A DNA stretch of 39,026 nucleotides, taken from Chloroflexota bacterium. GTDB lineage: Bacteria > Chloroflexota > Limnocylindria > Limnocylindrales > CSP1-4. Position 1 is the first letter of the stretch. Each line of letters opens with the position of its first letter. The notes beneath the pieces are model-generated. The model made no database searches. It saw only the letters and a list, made by a program, of their open reading frames with translations, and had not been told where the DNA came from. The position numbers and the translations under genes were made by a program. Below are positions 9,034 to 16,299 of this stretch, piece by piece. The DNA lies in NCBI GenBank assembly GCA_003141245.1, contig PLLE01000041.1:1-39026 (forward strand). The letters are read 5' to 3'.

Positions 9034-9624
9034 TTGCAAGGCGACCCATCCGAGATCACGGTCCAGCCACTGACCTCGGCAGTCTGTCCCGGGCGAAGTG
9101 AATTCGATGCATCGCCTTCGGCCAAAGAGATTGGCGACGCCGCCTTCGAGGCGGTATTCGAGGCGCACTACCGGCGCGTGTGCTGGTATGCGTTGGCCAT
9201 GCTCCGCGACTTGGCAGAGGCTGAAGAAACGGCGTCAGAGACGTTTGACCGGGCCTATCGAGCCTGGACTTCAGGGAAAGGCCCCAGGGGCCTGCCCTTG
9301 CCGTGGTTGCTGGTGATCTGCCGCAACATTGTCCGGGCAAGACGCCGCCGAGCCCGACTCATAGCCTGGATCCCGCTGCCCGAGCACGACCGCGAGCCGG
9401 TGGATTCGGCCGGCGGCATAGAGGCCGTCGAGTTCCAGGTCTGGCTTCGTGAACTCGAAGGCGTTGTCTCGGGCCGCGAGCGAGAGGCGCTCACGCTGCG
9501 CTACGTCGATGACCTTGGCGATTCCGGGGCCGCACTTGTGCTTGGTATTTCACCATCTGGGTTCCGCACGCTCGTCTCACGAGCAATGGCGAAGCTGCGC
9601 GCCCATCCGGAGGTTTGGAAATGA
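9034..9624 (+). CDS. ECF-type RNA polymerase sigma factor
   Basis: This is a 196-residue sigma-70 family protein of the extracytoplasmic-function size class. Region 2 runs from FEAVFEAHYRRVCWYALAML through AEETASETFDRAYRAW and PWLLVICRNIVRARRRR. Region 4 runs from VVSGREREALTLRYVDDLGD through VLGISPSGFRTLVSRAMAKL, with a helix-turn-helix. The best start is TTG 9034, where upstream purine-rich AGAAGAGG is the only Shine-Dalgarno-like sequence, so the start is less sure than the gene. The stop TGA overlaps the next ATG (ATGA), coupling it to a membrane protein that probably controls it. Which signal and promoters it serves cannot be read from the window. Confidence 0.9.
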   Translation: MQGDPSEITVQPLTSAVCPGRSEFDASPSAKEIGDAAFEAVFEAHYRRVCWYALAMLRDLAEAEETASETFDRAYRAWTSGKGPRGLPLPWLLVICRNIVRARRRRARLIAWIPLPEHDREPVDSAGGIEAVEFQVWLRELEGVVSGREREALTLRYVDDLGDSGAALVLGISPSGFRTLVSRAMAKLRAHPEVWK

Positions 9625-10763
9625 CGCACGAGGTCTCGGACGACGAAATCTGGAGCGGCCTCCGCCGTCGCTTTGCCGTGGGCGAGCGGTTGGTTTCGAA
9701 ACCCGGCCAATGGCACGCTCGGAACCTGGGGCAGAGCGTAGTGGCCCGACGATCCACGAGGTTGCGGACTGCCGGGGCCGGCTCGATCGTCGTAATCGGA
9801 GCCGCGATCATGCTTGTCGCCGTGCTATTCGGCCCCTTGTCTGCGCGACCGGGGCTGGTGCCAACCTCGAGCGCCACAGTGCCGGTCCGTACAGCAACGC
9901 CGACCGCGACACCCGGCGCCAGTCAAGCCTTGACCCTGACTGCCGACGATACCGGCCTTTCTCTATCGGCAAGCCTGGATCGGACGACGGTCGAGCCTGG
10001 CGGCACGGTCGCGATCACGGTCACGGTCCACAACGGCCGGACCACCCCGGCGGGCTACTTCGCTCAATGCCCCGGGGCCGTGATCATGACAACCAGCCTG
10101 CCGCTGCCACTCGAGCCGACCGGCCTCAGCTGGACTGGCGCCAAGGCAGCATTCAAGGCGGCCGCCCTTGGGGGAACCACGATAACCGGCGAGTCGGACG
10201 ATACGATCGAGTCGTCGATCTACAGTGCGACCTGCTCTCCCGGCAACGCTGGCCGCACGCTCGAGCCGGGCGAAACGGTAGAGAGCCAGATCGTCTGGCC
10301 GGCCAGTCTCGTGAAAGGCGTCCCGGCGCTTCCGGGCGACGTGCCGTTCACTATCACTTTCATGGGGATACCGGGGTATCCACCCGCGTTCCCGACGCGT
10401 CCGCCGGGGCAGCCAGTGGGCATCAGGCTCTGGACACCAGACCCATCGATGCTCCATGTGGCGGGGCACATCGAGATCGTCGGGCAAGCGCCCAAGCTCC
10501 TTAGCAAGGGTCAGGCCATCGACGCCGCCCTGGCCAACCAGCAGTTTGCGAGCTGGCTGGCCGAGGAGCCCAGTAGCACCTGGAGCACCATCAACGTGGC
10601 CCTCCAGAACGATGGGCCAACCGCCTACATGCCGGCGGGCCCAAGCTGGCTGATCGAAGTCTTCCGGGAGCGAGGAGTGCCGCGCAACCTCGCACTGGCA
10701 TTCATCGATCCCTACACCGGCGCGTTGCAGATGAACACCTGCGAGTCGCCCTGCTCGCGATAA
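9621..10763 (+). CDS. Single-pass membrane protein coupled to the ECF sigma factor (candidate anti-sigma or sensor)
   Basis: The product has 380 residues. The start ATG 9621 overlaps the sigma stop and has GGAGG 7 nt upstream, better than the in-frame TTG 9615. About 50 N-terminal residues are predicted cytoplasmic, followed by one membrane helix (about 52-75, IVVIGAAIMLVAVLFG), a Thr/Pro linker, and an extracytoplasmic part. That part begins with an Ig-like stretch (SLDRTTVEPGGTVAITVTVH) resembling BsuPI-type domains. The last 90 residues (SWLAEEPSSTWSTINVALQN ... FIDPYTGALQM) have a PepSY-like look. Gene order and topology suggest an anti-sigma factor or signal sensor, but the cytoplasmic part lacks the zinc HxxxCxxC motif of common anti-sigma factors. 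Function is inferred from context only. Confidence 0.75.
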   Translation: MTHEVSDDEIWSGLRRRFAVGERLVSKPGQWHARNLGQSVVARRSTRLRTAGAGSIVVIGAAIMLVAVLFGPLSARPGLVPTSSATVPVRTATPTATPGASQALTLTADDTGLSLSASLDRTTVEPGGTVAITVTVHNGRTTPAGYFAQCPGAVIMTTSLPLPLEPTGLSWTGAKAAFKAAALGGTTITGESDDTIESSIYSATCSPGNAGRTLEPGETVESQIVWPASLVKGVPALPGDVPFTITFMGIPGYPPAFPTRPPGQPVGIRLWTPDPSMLHVAGHIEIVGQAPKLLSKGQAIDAALANQQFASWLAEEPSSTWSTINVALQNDGPTAYMPAGPSWLIEVFRERGVPRNLALAFIDPYTGALQMNTCESPCSR

Positions 10764-10802
10764 GCGGATCGGGCTCGACGGTGGACGAGACGTCTCGGTC
10801 GG

Positions 10803-10821
10803 GGGCGGCGACGAACCGCCC
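10803..10821. terminator. Candidate terminator hairpin after the sigma operon
   Basis: GGGCGG (10803-10808) and CCGCCC (10816-10821) can pair around a 7-nt loop, 40 nt after the stop of the membrane protein and before the convergent helicase remnant. No T-tract follows. Confidence 0.3.
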
Positions 10822-10868
10822 AGCTCAAGAGGCCGTCGTCATCGGGGCAGTTGTTGGGTCGCGAGTAT

Positions 10869-10882
10869 AGGTGTGACCTGAT
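10869..10882 (+). other. Boundary motif AGGTGTGACCTGAT beside the truncated helicase copy
   Basis: The sequence adjoins the truncation point of the second helicase copy. Its core GTGACCTG recurs at 15407-15414, beside the truncation of the third copy, and at 11757-11764, upstream of the second copy, where it forms part of GGTGACCTGACACCT (11756-11770). The AGGTGT ends of the 10869 and 11770 motifs face outward as an inverted pair. This may mark an old mobile or recombination end; that is inference. Confidence 0.3.
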
Positions 10883-11617
10883 CTACGTCTGATCGTCATC
10901 GCCAACCGCGAATATTCGGTTTTCGGGTGCGGCCAGCAACAGAGCCAGCCGGAGTTGAGTCCGGTCGACATCCTGCATCTCGTCGACCAGGAGATCGTGA
11001 CACTTGGCGCGCCAGTGGCGGAGCAGGGGAGGTCGGGCTTCCAGCAATCGAACCGATCTGGCGACCAGGTCGTCGAAGTCGAGCCCGCCGGCATCCTCGA
11101 GTGCCCGTTCGTAGGCCAGGAAGGCACGGGCGATTGGGCCCGGCTCGGGGTCCGTGGCAACCTCGGCGGCCGTGACTCCGATTTCGAGCTTGAGGCGGCT
11201 GAAGGCATCGTCGAGCCGGCGGATGGCATTTCGGTCGATGTCCGGCCACATGTCGCGCAGGACCGCCTCACGATCCAGGAGCGGCTCCACCCGCTCCCTA
11301 CCATCGGCGAGGATCTCGCGGCCGAGGGCGCGGAATGTCTTCACGCGGACGGCGCCGGCGGCCAACCCGAGTGGCTCCAGGGCCGCGTCCACGCGCGCCG
11401 CCATCTCGTCCGCGGCGCGCTTGTTGAACGTGACCGCGGTGATGGCGGCAGGATCCGCGCCGGTCGCCACGAGCCACGCGATCCGCGCGACAAGAGTCGT
11501 CGTCTTGCCACTCCCCGCCGGTGCCACGCACAGAACGGGGCCCGGTGGCGCGGTCGCGGCCTCTCGCTGGTCGGGTGCGAGGCGGTCGAGTCGTTCGGCG
11601 ACGGAGGAGGGGAGCAT
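10883..11617 (-). pseudogene. Truncated UvrD-like helicase copy (N-terminal 244 residues)
   Basis: This is an intact ORF from ATG 11617 that is nearly identical to the first 244 residues of the helicase at 7180-8898. Motif I APAGSGKTTTL, Ia VTFNKRAADEM, and motif II as LLVDEMQDVD are present. It stops with TAG directly after motif III residues VGDDDQT, so the YGWR part of motif III and motifs IV-VI are absent. The copy also includes some upstream sequence (GGAGGGGAGC start context). With the second RecA-like domain gone it cannot be a helicase; at most it could make an isolated ATP-binding half. It shares DEMQD and WRAKCHDLL with the third copy but not with the full gene, so the two truncated copies have a common truncated ancestor. 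Confidence 0.85.
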
Positions 11618-11877
11618 GGGCACAGGATCGCAATCGAGGCTTAACTGCCGCTGACCTGCGGAGGCCCGAAGAGCCTTGGAGGCGCGGATCATCACCAGGA
11701 CGGAGGCCCGGTCGAGGCAGGCGATGGTTCTAGCTGAGGCCGATGCCCTGGGCGGGGTGACCTGACACCTGCGAGCGGCAACGACTACTCCGACGACGCT
11801 AGACTCGGTTCTGGCCAGCGACCGCACGACTCAGCCCTGGGGAGACCTCTGGTCCGCAAGCGAGGGAGCGAAAGACG
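11618..11877. other. Intergenic region upstream of the kelch gene
   Basis: This 260-nt gap holds no supported gene. It contains the upstream part of the duplicated helicase copy, the motif GGTGACCTGACACCT (11756-11770), and a possible -10 box TAGACT (11800-11805) that would give the kelch gene a leader of about 66 nt. No clear -35 box is seen. Confidence 0.4.
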
Positions 11878-13137
11878 ATGATCCGTTTTCGAACCAGCCC
11901 CAGCCATGCTTGGCACGGAACCGGTCATGCACGCGTACGTCATGGCCGGCTCACTCGGGCGTCCGCCCTCGCATTGGCGGGCCTACTCGCGGCTCTTGCC
12001 TTCGCAGGTTGCTCCTCGTCCGTCCCAAGGCTAGCTGCCGTCTTCTCGCCCACCCCGCCACCCGCCGTCCAGACGCTCGCACCCGGAGCGAGCGCAGCAG
12101 GCTCGGCGTTCAGTCCGACGGGCTCGCTGAAGGATGCCTGCTTCTACTGCACCGCTACGACGCTCCCCGACGGACGCGTCCTGATCGCCGGAGTCTTCGC
12201 CGGTGCGAAAGGGGACATCGTCGCCTCAGCCGAGCTGTATGACCCCAAGACGGGCACATTCAGTCCCGCTGCTTCGATGACCACCGCTCGTGTCGACCAG
12301 TCGGCGACCCTGCTCTCCGACGGCCGCGTCCTGATCGCCGGAGGTTATGACACCAAGACAGTGAGCCTCGCCTCAGCCGAGCTGTATGACCCCAAGACCG
12401 GTACCTTCAGCCCCACTGGTTCGATGACCGCCGCTCGTGGCGTACCGACGGCAACCCAGCTCTCCGACGGCCGCGTCCTGATCGCCGGAGGTTATGACAG
12501 CACGGGAGATATGACCGCGGGCAAGATCCTCACCTCAGCCGAGCTGTATGACCCCAAGACCGGCACCTTCAGCCCCACTGGTTCGATGACCGCCGCTCGT
12601 CTCGGCGAGACGGCCACGGCGCTCGCCGACGGCCGCGTCCTGATCGCCGGAGGAAACGACACCACGGGCAAGATCTTCGCCTCAGCCGAGCTGTATGACC
12701 CCAAGACCGGCACCTTCAGTCCAACTGGCTCGATGACCACCGCTCGTGGCCAACAATCGGCGACCCTGCTTCCCGACGGCCTCGTCCTGATCGCCGGAGG
12801 CGCCGACAGCACGGGCCCGTTCGCCTCAACCGAGCTGTATGACCCCAAGACCGGCACGTTCAGTCCCGCTGCTTCGATGACCACCGCTCGTGTCGACCAG
12901 TCGGCGACTCTGCTCTCCGACGGCCGCGTCCTGATCGCCGGAGGTTATGACACCAAGGGCCCGCTCGCCTCAGCCGAGCTGTATGACCCTAAGACCGGCA
13001 CCTTCAGTTCGACTGGTTCGATGACCACCGCTCGTATTTTGCCAACGGCCACGGCGCTCTCCGACGGCCGCATCCTGATCGTCGGAGGCACTGACGGATC
13101 GGTGACCCTCAGCTCTGCCGAGCTGTACCAGCCGTAG
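11878..13137 (+). CDS. Kelch-repeat beta-propeller lipoprotein
   Basis: This is a 419-residue secreted lipoprotein. ATG 11878 follows a GGGAG about 9 nt upstream. A signal segment from LTRASALALAGLLAALAFAGC ends in lipobox AFAGC (Cys45), and a short Pro/Ala linker follows. The rest is about seven kelch units of 48-54 residues, each with DGRVLIAGG, SAELYDPKTGTFSPTGSM and a variable loop, predicted to fold as a beta-propeller on the outer face of the membrane. Such propellers usually bind proteins or glycans; no catalytic residues are seen. The DNA repeats are strikingly alike, with one block of about 117 nt recurring exactly 600 bp downstream with only about three differences. A second, more diverged kelch lipoprotein lies at 17316-18641. 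The ligand is unknown. Confidence 0.88.
   Translation: MIRFRTSPSHAWHGTGHARVRHGRLTRASALALAGLLAALAFAGCSSSVPRLAAVFSPTPPPAVQTLAPGASAAGSAFSPTGSLKDACFYCTATTLPDGRVLIAGVFAGAKGDIVASAELYDPKTGTFSPAASMTTARVDQSATLLSDGRVLIAGGYDTKTVSLASAELYDPKTGTFSPTGSMTAARGVPTATQLSDGRVLIAGGYDSTGDMTAGKILTSAELYDPKTGTFSPTGSMTAARLGETATALADGRVLIAGGNDTTGKIFASAELYDPKTGTFSPTGSMTTARGQQSATLLPDGLVLIAGGADSTGPFASTELYDPKTGTFSPAASMTTARVDQSATLLSDGRVLIAGGYDTKGPLASAELYDPKTGTFSSTGSMTTARILPTATALSDGRILIVGGTDGSVTLSSAELYQP
12232..13128 (+). repeat. Tandem kelch-coding DNA repeats (144-162 bp)
   Basis: GAGCTGTATGACCCCAAGAC-type anchors recur near 12232, 12379, 12541, 12688, 12832, 12976 and 13120, giving periods of 147, 162, 147, 144, 144 and 144 nt. 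All periods are multiples of three. Units share long identical runs, which points to recent expansion or gene conversion. Confidence 0.85.
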
Positions 13138-13211
13138 TCCTGCCTTCCGGAATAGCTTCGCTGTCTGGCCGACGGTCCAGCCCCTCCCTTTCGATCACCA
13201 AGGAGTTCCCG

Positions 13212-14711
13212 GTGACCTCACCACAATCGCCACTTGCCAATGAGTCGGAGCCTCCGCGTCGGAGACTGCCCAGTCTCCCGCCGCTGCCTGCTCGGGTACG
13301 CCTTCGATTCGGACCAACTCCGGACGTCCGGCGGATCGTGCTTCTTTGGGCCGCCTGGCTGGCGATCATCTGCGTCTTCCAGATCGTGGTGGGGGCCCGT
13401 CTTCAGCCGGCTCGCCCGGACGGCGTTCTCGCGTGGACTCCCAACGAGACGAGCCAGGGATACCCAGCGGCTTCAGGCTCGGGCTGCCGGCCGCTTCTGG
13501 CCGATCCAAACATGAACGAGCACGTGGCCTTCGATTCCGAGTATTACCTGGGCATCGCCACCGGCGGCTACGACAATCCGAAGGCTCAGGCATACGTCGA
13601 CCAGGATGGTCATGTCGTCGCCCTGGGCGTCCCGACCTGCACCGCCGGAATGGACGGCTGGACCCCGCTCAGCTACGCCTTCATGCCGGGCTATCCATAC
13701 GCGATGAAGCCGGTCATGGCCGTCGAGGGTGTCCTGCCGTTCACTTCGAACCTGACCGATGTCGGTCGCGCGACGCTGGCCGGGATCATCGTTTCGGCTC
13801 TCGGCGGCTTACTCGCGATGCTGGCCCTTTCCCGCCTGATGGCCTTCATGGAGCGTCGGCGGAAGCCGGCCACGACTGACGGAGAAACCGCCGTCGCGAA
13901 AACGAGCGCATGGGGCGGAGCTCACGGCCTGCGGGCAGCGCTCTACCTGCTCGTATTCCCGACCGGGTTCTATCTAGCCCAGGTCTACAGCGACGGCTTG
14001 TTCATCGGCCTCGCCTTCATGGCTTGCGCGCTTGCCGTTGAGAAGAAGGTCGTGTGGGCGGCGATCTTCGCAATCCTCGCGTCTCTCACTCGCCAGGCCG
14101 GCTTCCTTCTCTTCCTGCCCATCGCCTGGGCGGCGTTCCAAATGCTCCGCGACTCGGAGTCACGGCCCAAGGGCTGGCGGATCGGCGTACCGGTCGTGGC
14201 GGCCTTCGCCCCGGTGGTGGCGTTCGGGGCCTGGTTTATCTCGCCGCTCGGTCGGAACTGGCAGGCAGTCGAGAACGAGTACTTCACCCGCTCCTTCGAC
14301 ATTCCCAAGTCCATCGGCCTCTGGCAAACGGCCTGGAACAGCCTTGTCAGCGGCGTCGACAAGACGGCGGCCGGCGGCTACCCCGTGTATGGCGGCGGCC
14401 CACTCGCCTCGGCCACGAGCGTCTACATCGCCCTCGAATTCGTCGCCCTGGCTCTGAGCGTGGTTGCCTGCATCTGGCTGCTGCGCCGCATGCCGGGCGT
14501 GGCCCTGTTCGGCCTGGGTGTGATCGTCCTTTCCGCTGGCAGCTCCGGTGCCCAGGGCATGGACCGCTACGTCCTCGCGGTGCCGGCGATCTTCCTGATG
14601 CTGGCCTCGTTCGGCCGCCGCGAAGTCTTCGATCGAGCATGGGTCATGGCCAGCACGCTGGTTGTGGGCATGCTGGCGATGCTCTTTACCTTCGGCTTCT
14701 GGGTTTCTTAG
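13212..14711 (+). CDS. Multi-pass membrane glycosyltransferase, PIG-V/GT-C-like
   Basis: A protein of 499 residues with about ten hydrophobic helices. The start is GTG 13212, with AAGGAG 6 nt upstream. An extracytoplasmic loop after the first helix carries FDSEYYLGIATGGY, which fits the acidic first-loop motif of GT-C glycosyltransferases. Later LYLLVFPTGFYLAQVYSDGL, ILASLTRQAGFLLFLPI and MDRYVLAVPAIFLM follow the pattern I associate with bacterial PIG-V-like mannosyltransferases. These enzymes move a sugar from a lipid-phosphate carrier on the outer side of the membrane. The acceptor is unknown; secreted lipoproteins encoded nearby are possible but unproven targets. The N-terminal 35 residues are Pro/Arg-rich and cytoplasmic. 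Confidence 0.75.
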   Translation: MTSPQSPLANESEPPRRRLPSLPPLPARVRLRFGPTPDVRRIVLLWAAWLAIICVFQIVVGARLQPARPDGVLAWTPNETSQGYPAASGSGCRPLLADPNMNEHVAFDSEYYLGIATGGYDNPKAQAYVDQDGHVVALGVPTCTAGMDGWTPLSYAFMPGYPYAMKPVMAVEGVLPFTSNLTDVGRATLAGIIVSALGGLLAMLALSRLMAFMERRRKPATTDGETAVAKTSAWGGAHGLRAALYLLVFPTGFYLAQVYSDGLFIGLAFMACALAVEKKVVWAAIFAILASLTRQAGFLLFLPIAWAAFQMLRDSESRPKGWRIGVPVVAAFAPVVAFGAWFISPLGRNWQAVENEYFTRSFDIPKSIGLWQTAWNSLVSGVDKTAAGGYPVYGGGPLASATSVYIALEFVALALSVVACIWLLRRMPGVALFGLGVIVLSAGSSGAQGMDRYVLAVPAIFLMLASFGRREVFDRAWVMASTLVVGMLAMLFTFGFWVS

Positions 14712-14770
14712 GAGAGCAAGGAGCGAAGATCAGTCCTAGGTTCGCTGCGGCATAAACGGCCGCACGGTTT

Positions 14771-14806
14771 GGGCTTGGGCGGCATCCGGTCACACCGCCC
14801 AAGCCC
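14771..14806 (+). terminator. Strong hairpin, candidate terminator of the glycosyltransferase gene
   Basis: A perfect 12-bp inverted repeat GGGCTTGGGCGG (14771-14782) and CCGCCCAAGCCC (14795-14806) encloses a 12-nt loop, starting 60 nt after the stop codon. No T-tract follows, but the stem is the most stable seen in any gap of this window. Confidence 0.55.
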
Positions 14807-14918
14807 GCCCGAGCAGGATCTTCGGCCCGCCTCAGGCGTATTGCCTTCATGCAGCGTCTATATGGGTGCCATGATCCAAGATGCGATGTTCGAGAAAGTT
14901 CGACTGCAATCGAGAGCC

Positions 14919-15215
14919 ATGGTCTTGCCCGCCGAAGAGTCGGATCCTGAGCGTCGAGTTGTGTAGCTTGCACGCCCGACGCGGGCAGGATCTCTATGGT
15001 TTCGCGATCCGCCATGGCCTCCCGCACGACGATGCGGCGGATGTCGTTGAGGAGACCATGGCTCTGGCGGGAGCTTTGCTCCGGCAAGGAATTGCTCGAT
15101 CTCGACGCGTGGGCTTTTCGGACGACACACCATCTGGCGACAGACCATCACCGGTTTCGCTCACGCCTGGCCGGATCGCTCGGCTACGCTACCTCGACCA
15201 GCATCCCAGCCGCCG
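14919..15215 (+). pseudogene. Decayed ECF sigma factor (region 2 fragment, two frameshifts)
   Basis: Three successive frames together give a sigma region 2. ATG 14919 begins MVLPAEESDPERRVV and meets a stop (14964-14966). The +1 frame continues LHARRGQDLYGFAIRHGLPH then DDAADVVEETMA. From about 15060 the next frame reads WLWRELCSGKELLDLDAWAF then RTTHHLATDHHRFRSRLAG. Read in sequence, this matches the sigma pattern (LYxFAxRxGLxxxDAADVVQET ... AWxFRTxHxLAxDxxRxRxR). No region 4 follows. The fragment is unlike the intact sigma at 9034, so it is a separate lost gene. It lies beside the third helicase copy. Confidence 0.6.
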
Positions 15216-15414
15216 GCACGATCTCGTATGTCAGTTGGAAAGTCTCGGCTCTACTCCTCTCGCCCCGACCACAACAACCAAATCGCCCCGTTCCTGGCCA
15301 CATCCGCCGTCAGCCTCGCCAACGCCAGGCAGACTGGCCTGAGCGCCAGATAACAACCTTGAAGAAAGGCGCAATCTGACCGACCGGAGCGACCTCCTAC
15401 CTGGAAGTGACCTG
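15216..15414. other. Non-coding stretch between sigma remnant and helicase remnant
   Basis: No gene is supported. One plus-strand frame near 15275-15351 reads IAPFLATSAVSLANARQTGL before a stop, which faintly recalls the last helix of GAF domains. This is too short to call. The motif AAGTGACCTGTCAT (15405-15418) marks the end of the helicase homology. Confidence 0.3.
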
Positions 15415-16150
15415 TCATACGACTGATCATCGTCTCCAACTCCGAATATTCGGTTTGCGGGTGCGGCCAGCAACAGGGCCAGCCGGAGTTGAGTCCGGTC
15501 GACATCCTGCATCTCATCGACCAGGAGGTCGTGGCACTTGGCGCGCCAGCGGCGGAGCAGGGGAGGGCGGGCTTCCAGCAATCGAACCGACCTGGCAACC
15601 AGATCGTCGAAGTCGAGCCCGCCGGCGTCTTCGAGCGCCTGCTCGTAGGCGAGGAAGGCACGGGCGATGGGGCCCGGCTCGGGGTCGGTGCCGACCTCTC
15701 GCGCCGTTACGCCGACTTCGAGCTTGAGGCGGCTGAAGGCATCGTCGAGGCGGCGGATTGCCCCGACAGTGATGTCCGGCCACATGTCGCGCAGGACAGT
15801 TTCGCGATCGAGCAACGGCTCAACGCTCTCCCCGCCGTCGGCGACGTTTCGCGCCCGAGGGCGTGAAACGTCTTGACACGGACGCTCCCCGGGCCGAGCC
15901 CCAGAGGCTCCAGTGCCGCGTCCACCCGTGACGCCATTTCGTCCGCCGCTCGCTTGTTGAAGGTAACGGCGGTGACGGCGGCCGGATCCGCACCCGTGGC
16001 CACGAGCCACGCGATCCGGGCGACGAGAGTGGTTGTCTTCCCCGACCCCGCCGGAGCCACGCATAGCACCGGCCCGGGTGGTGCGGTAGCGGCAGCACGC
16101 TGATCCGGCGCCAGCCGCTCGAGACGTTCGGCGACGGAGGATGGAAGCAC
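15415..16150 (-). pseudogene. Truncated and frameshifted UvrD-like helicase copy
   Basis: From GTG 16150 the sequence reads MLPSSVAERLERLAPDQRA and motif I APAGSGKTTTL, as in the full helicase. After KTFHALGRE (near 15865) one base is missing (GAAACGTCG where the full gene has GAGATCCTCG), and homology continues in another frame from ADGGESVEPLLDRE to LLVDEMQDVD and VGDDDQS. Homology ends there, at the same place as in the copy at 10883-11617, and unrelated residues follow. The missing base plus the loss of motifs IV-VI make this a pseudogene. The shared DEMQD and WRAKCHDLL sequences tie it to the other truncated copy. Confidence 0.88.
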
Positions 16151-16299
16151 CGGCGGAGGATCGCAGGCGGCCCTTTGCTGCCGCTTATCGCAGCCTCCCT
16201 GATTTCCCTGAAGGGTTGCCGAGGTACGCGAGCCGAGAACAAGGCGTGCGCCATACTGACGCCCAGGCCGACAAGTGGCCACGAAAAGGGAGCGTATCC

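Noticed and set aside
11618-11827. Upstream extension of the truncated helicase ORF
   Set aside because: The full-length copy shows that the protein starts at the MLPSSV sequence; the extra residues are not shared.
12232-13128. Kelch repeats considered as a CRISPR or non-coding repeat array
   Set aside because: Periods of 144-162 bp are all multiples of three within one open reading frame with clear kelch motifs.
15275-15351. Possible GAF-domain tail (FLATSAVSLANARQ)
   Set aside because: Only about 25 residues, with no upstream GAF sequence in any frame; mentioned only in the gap description.
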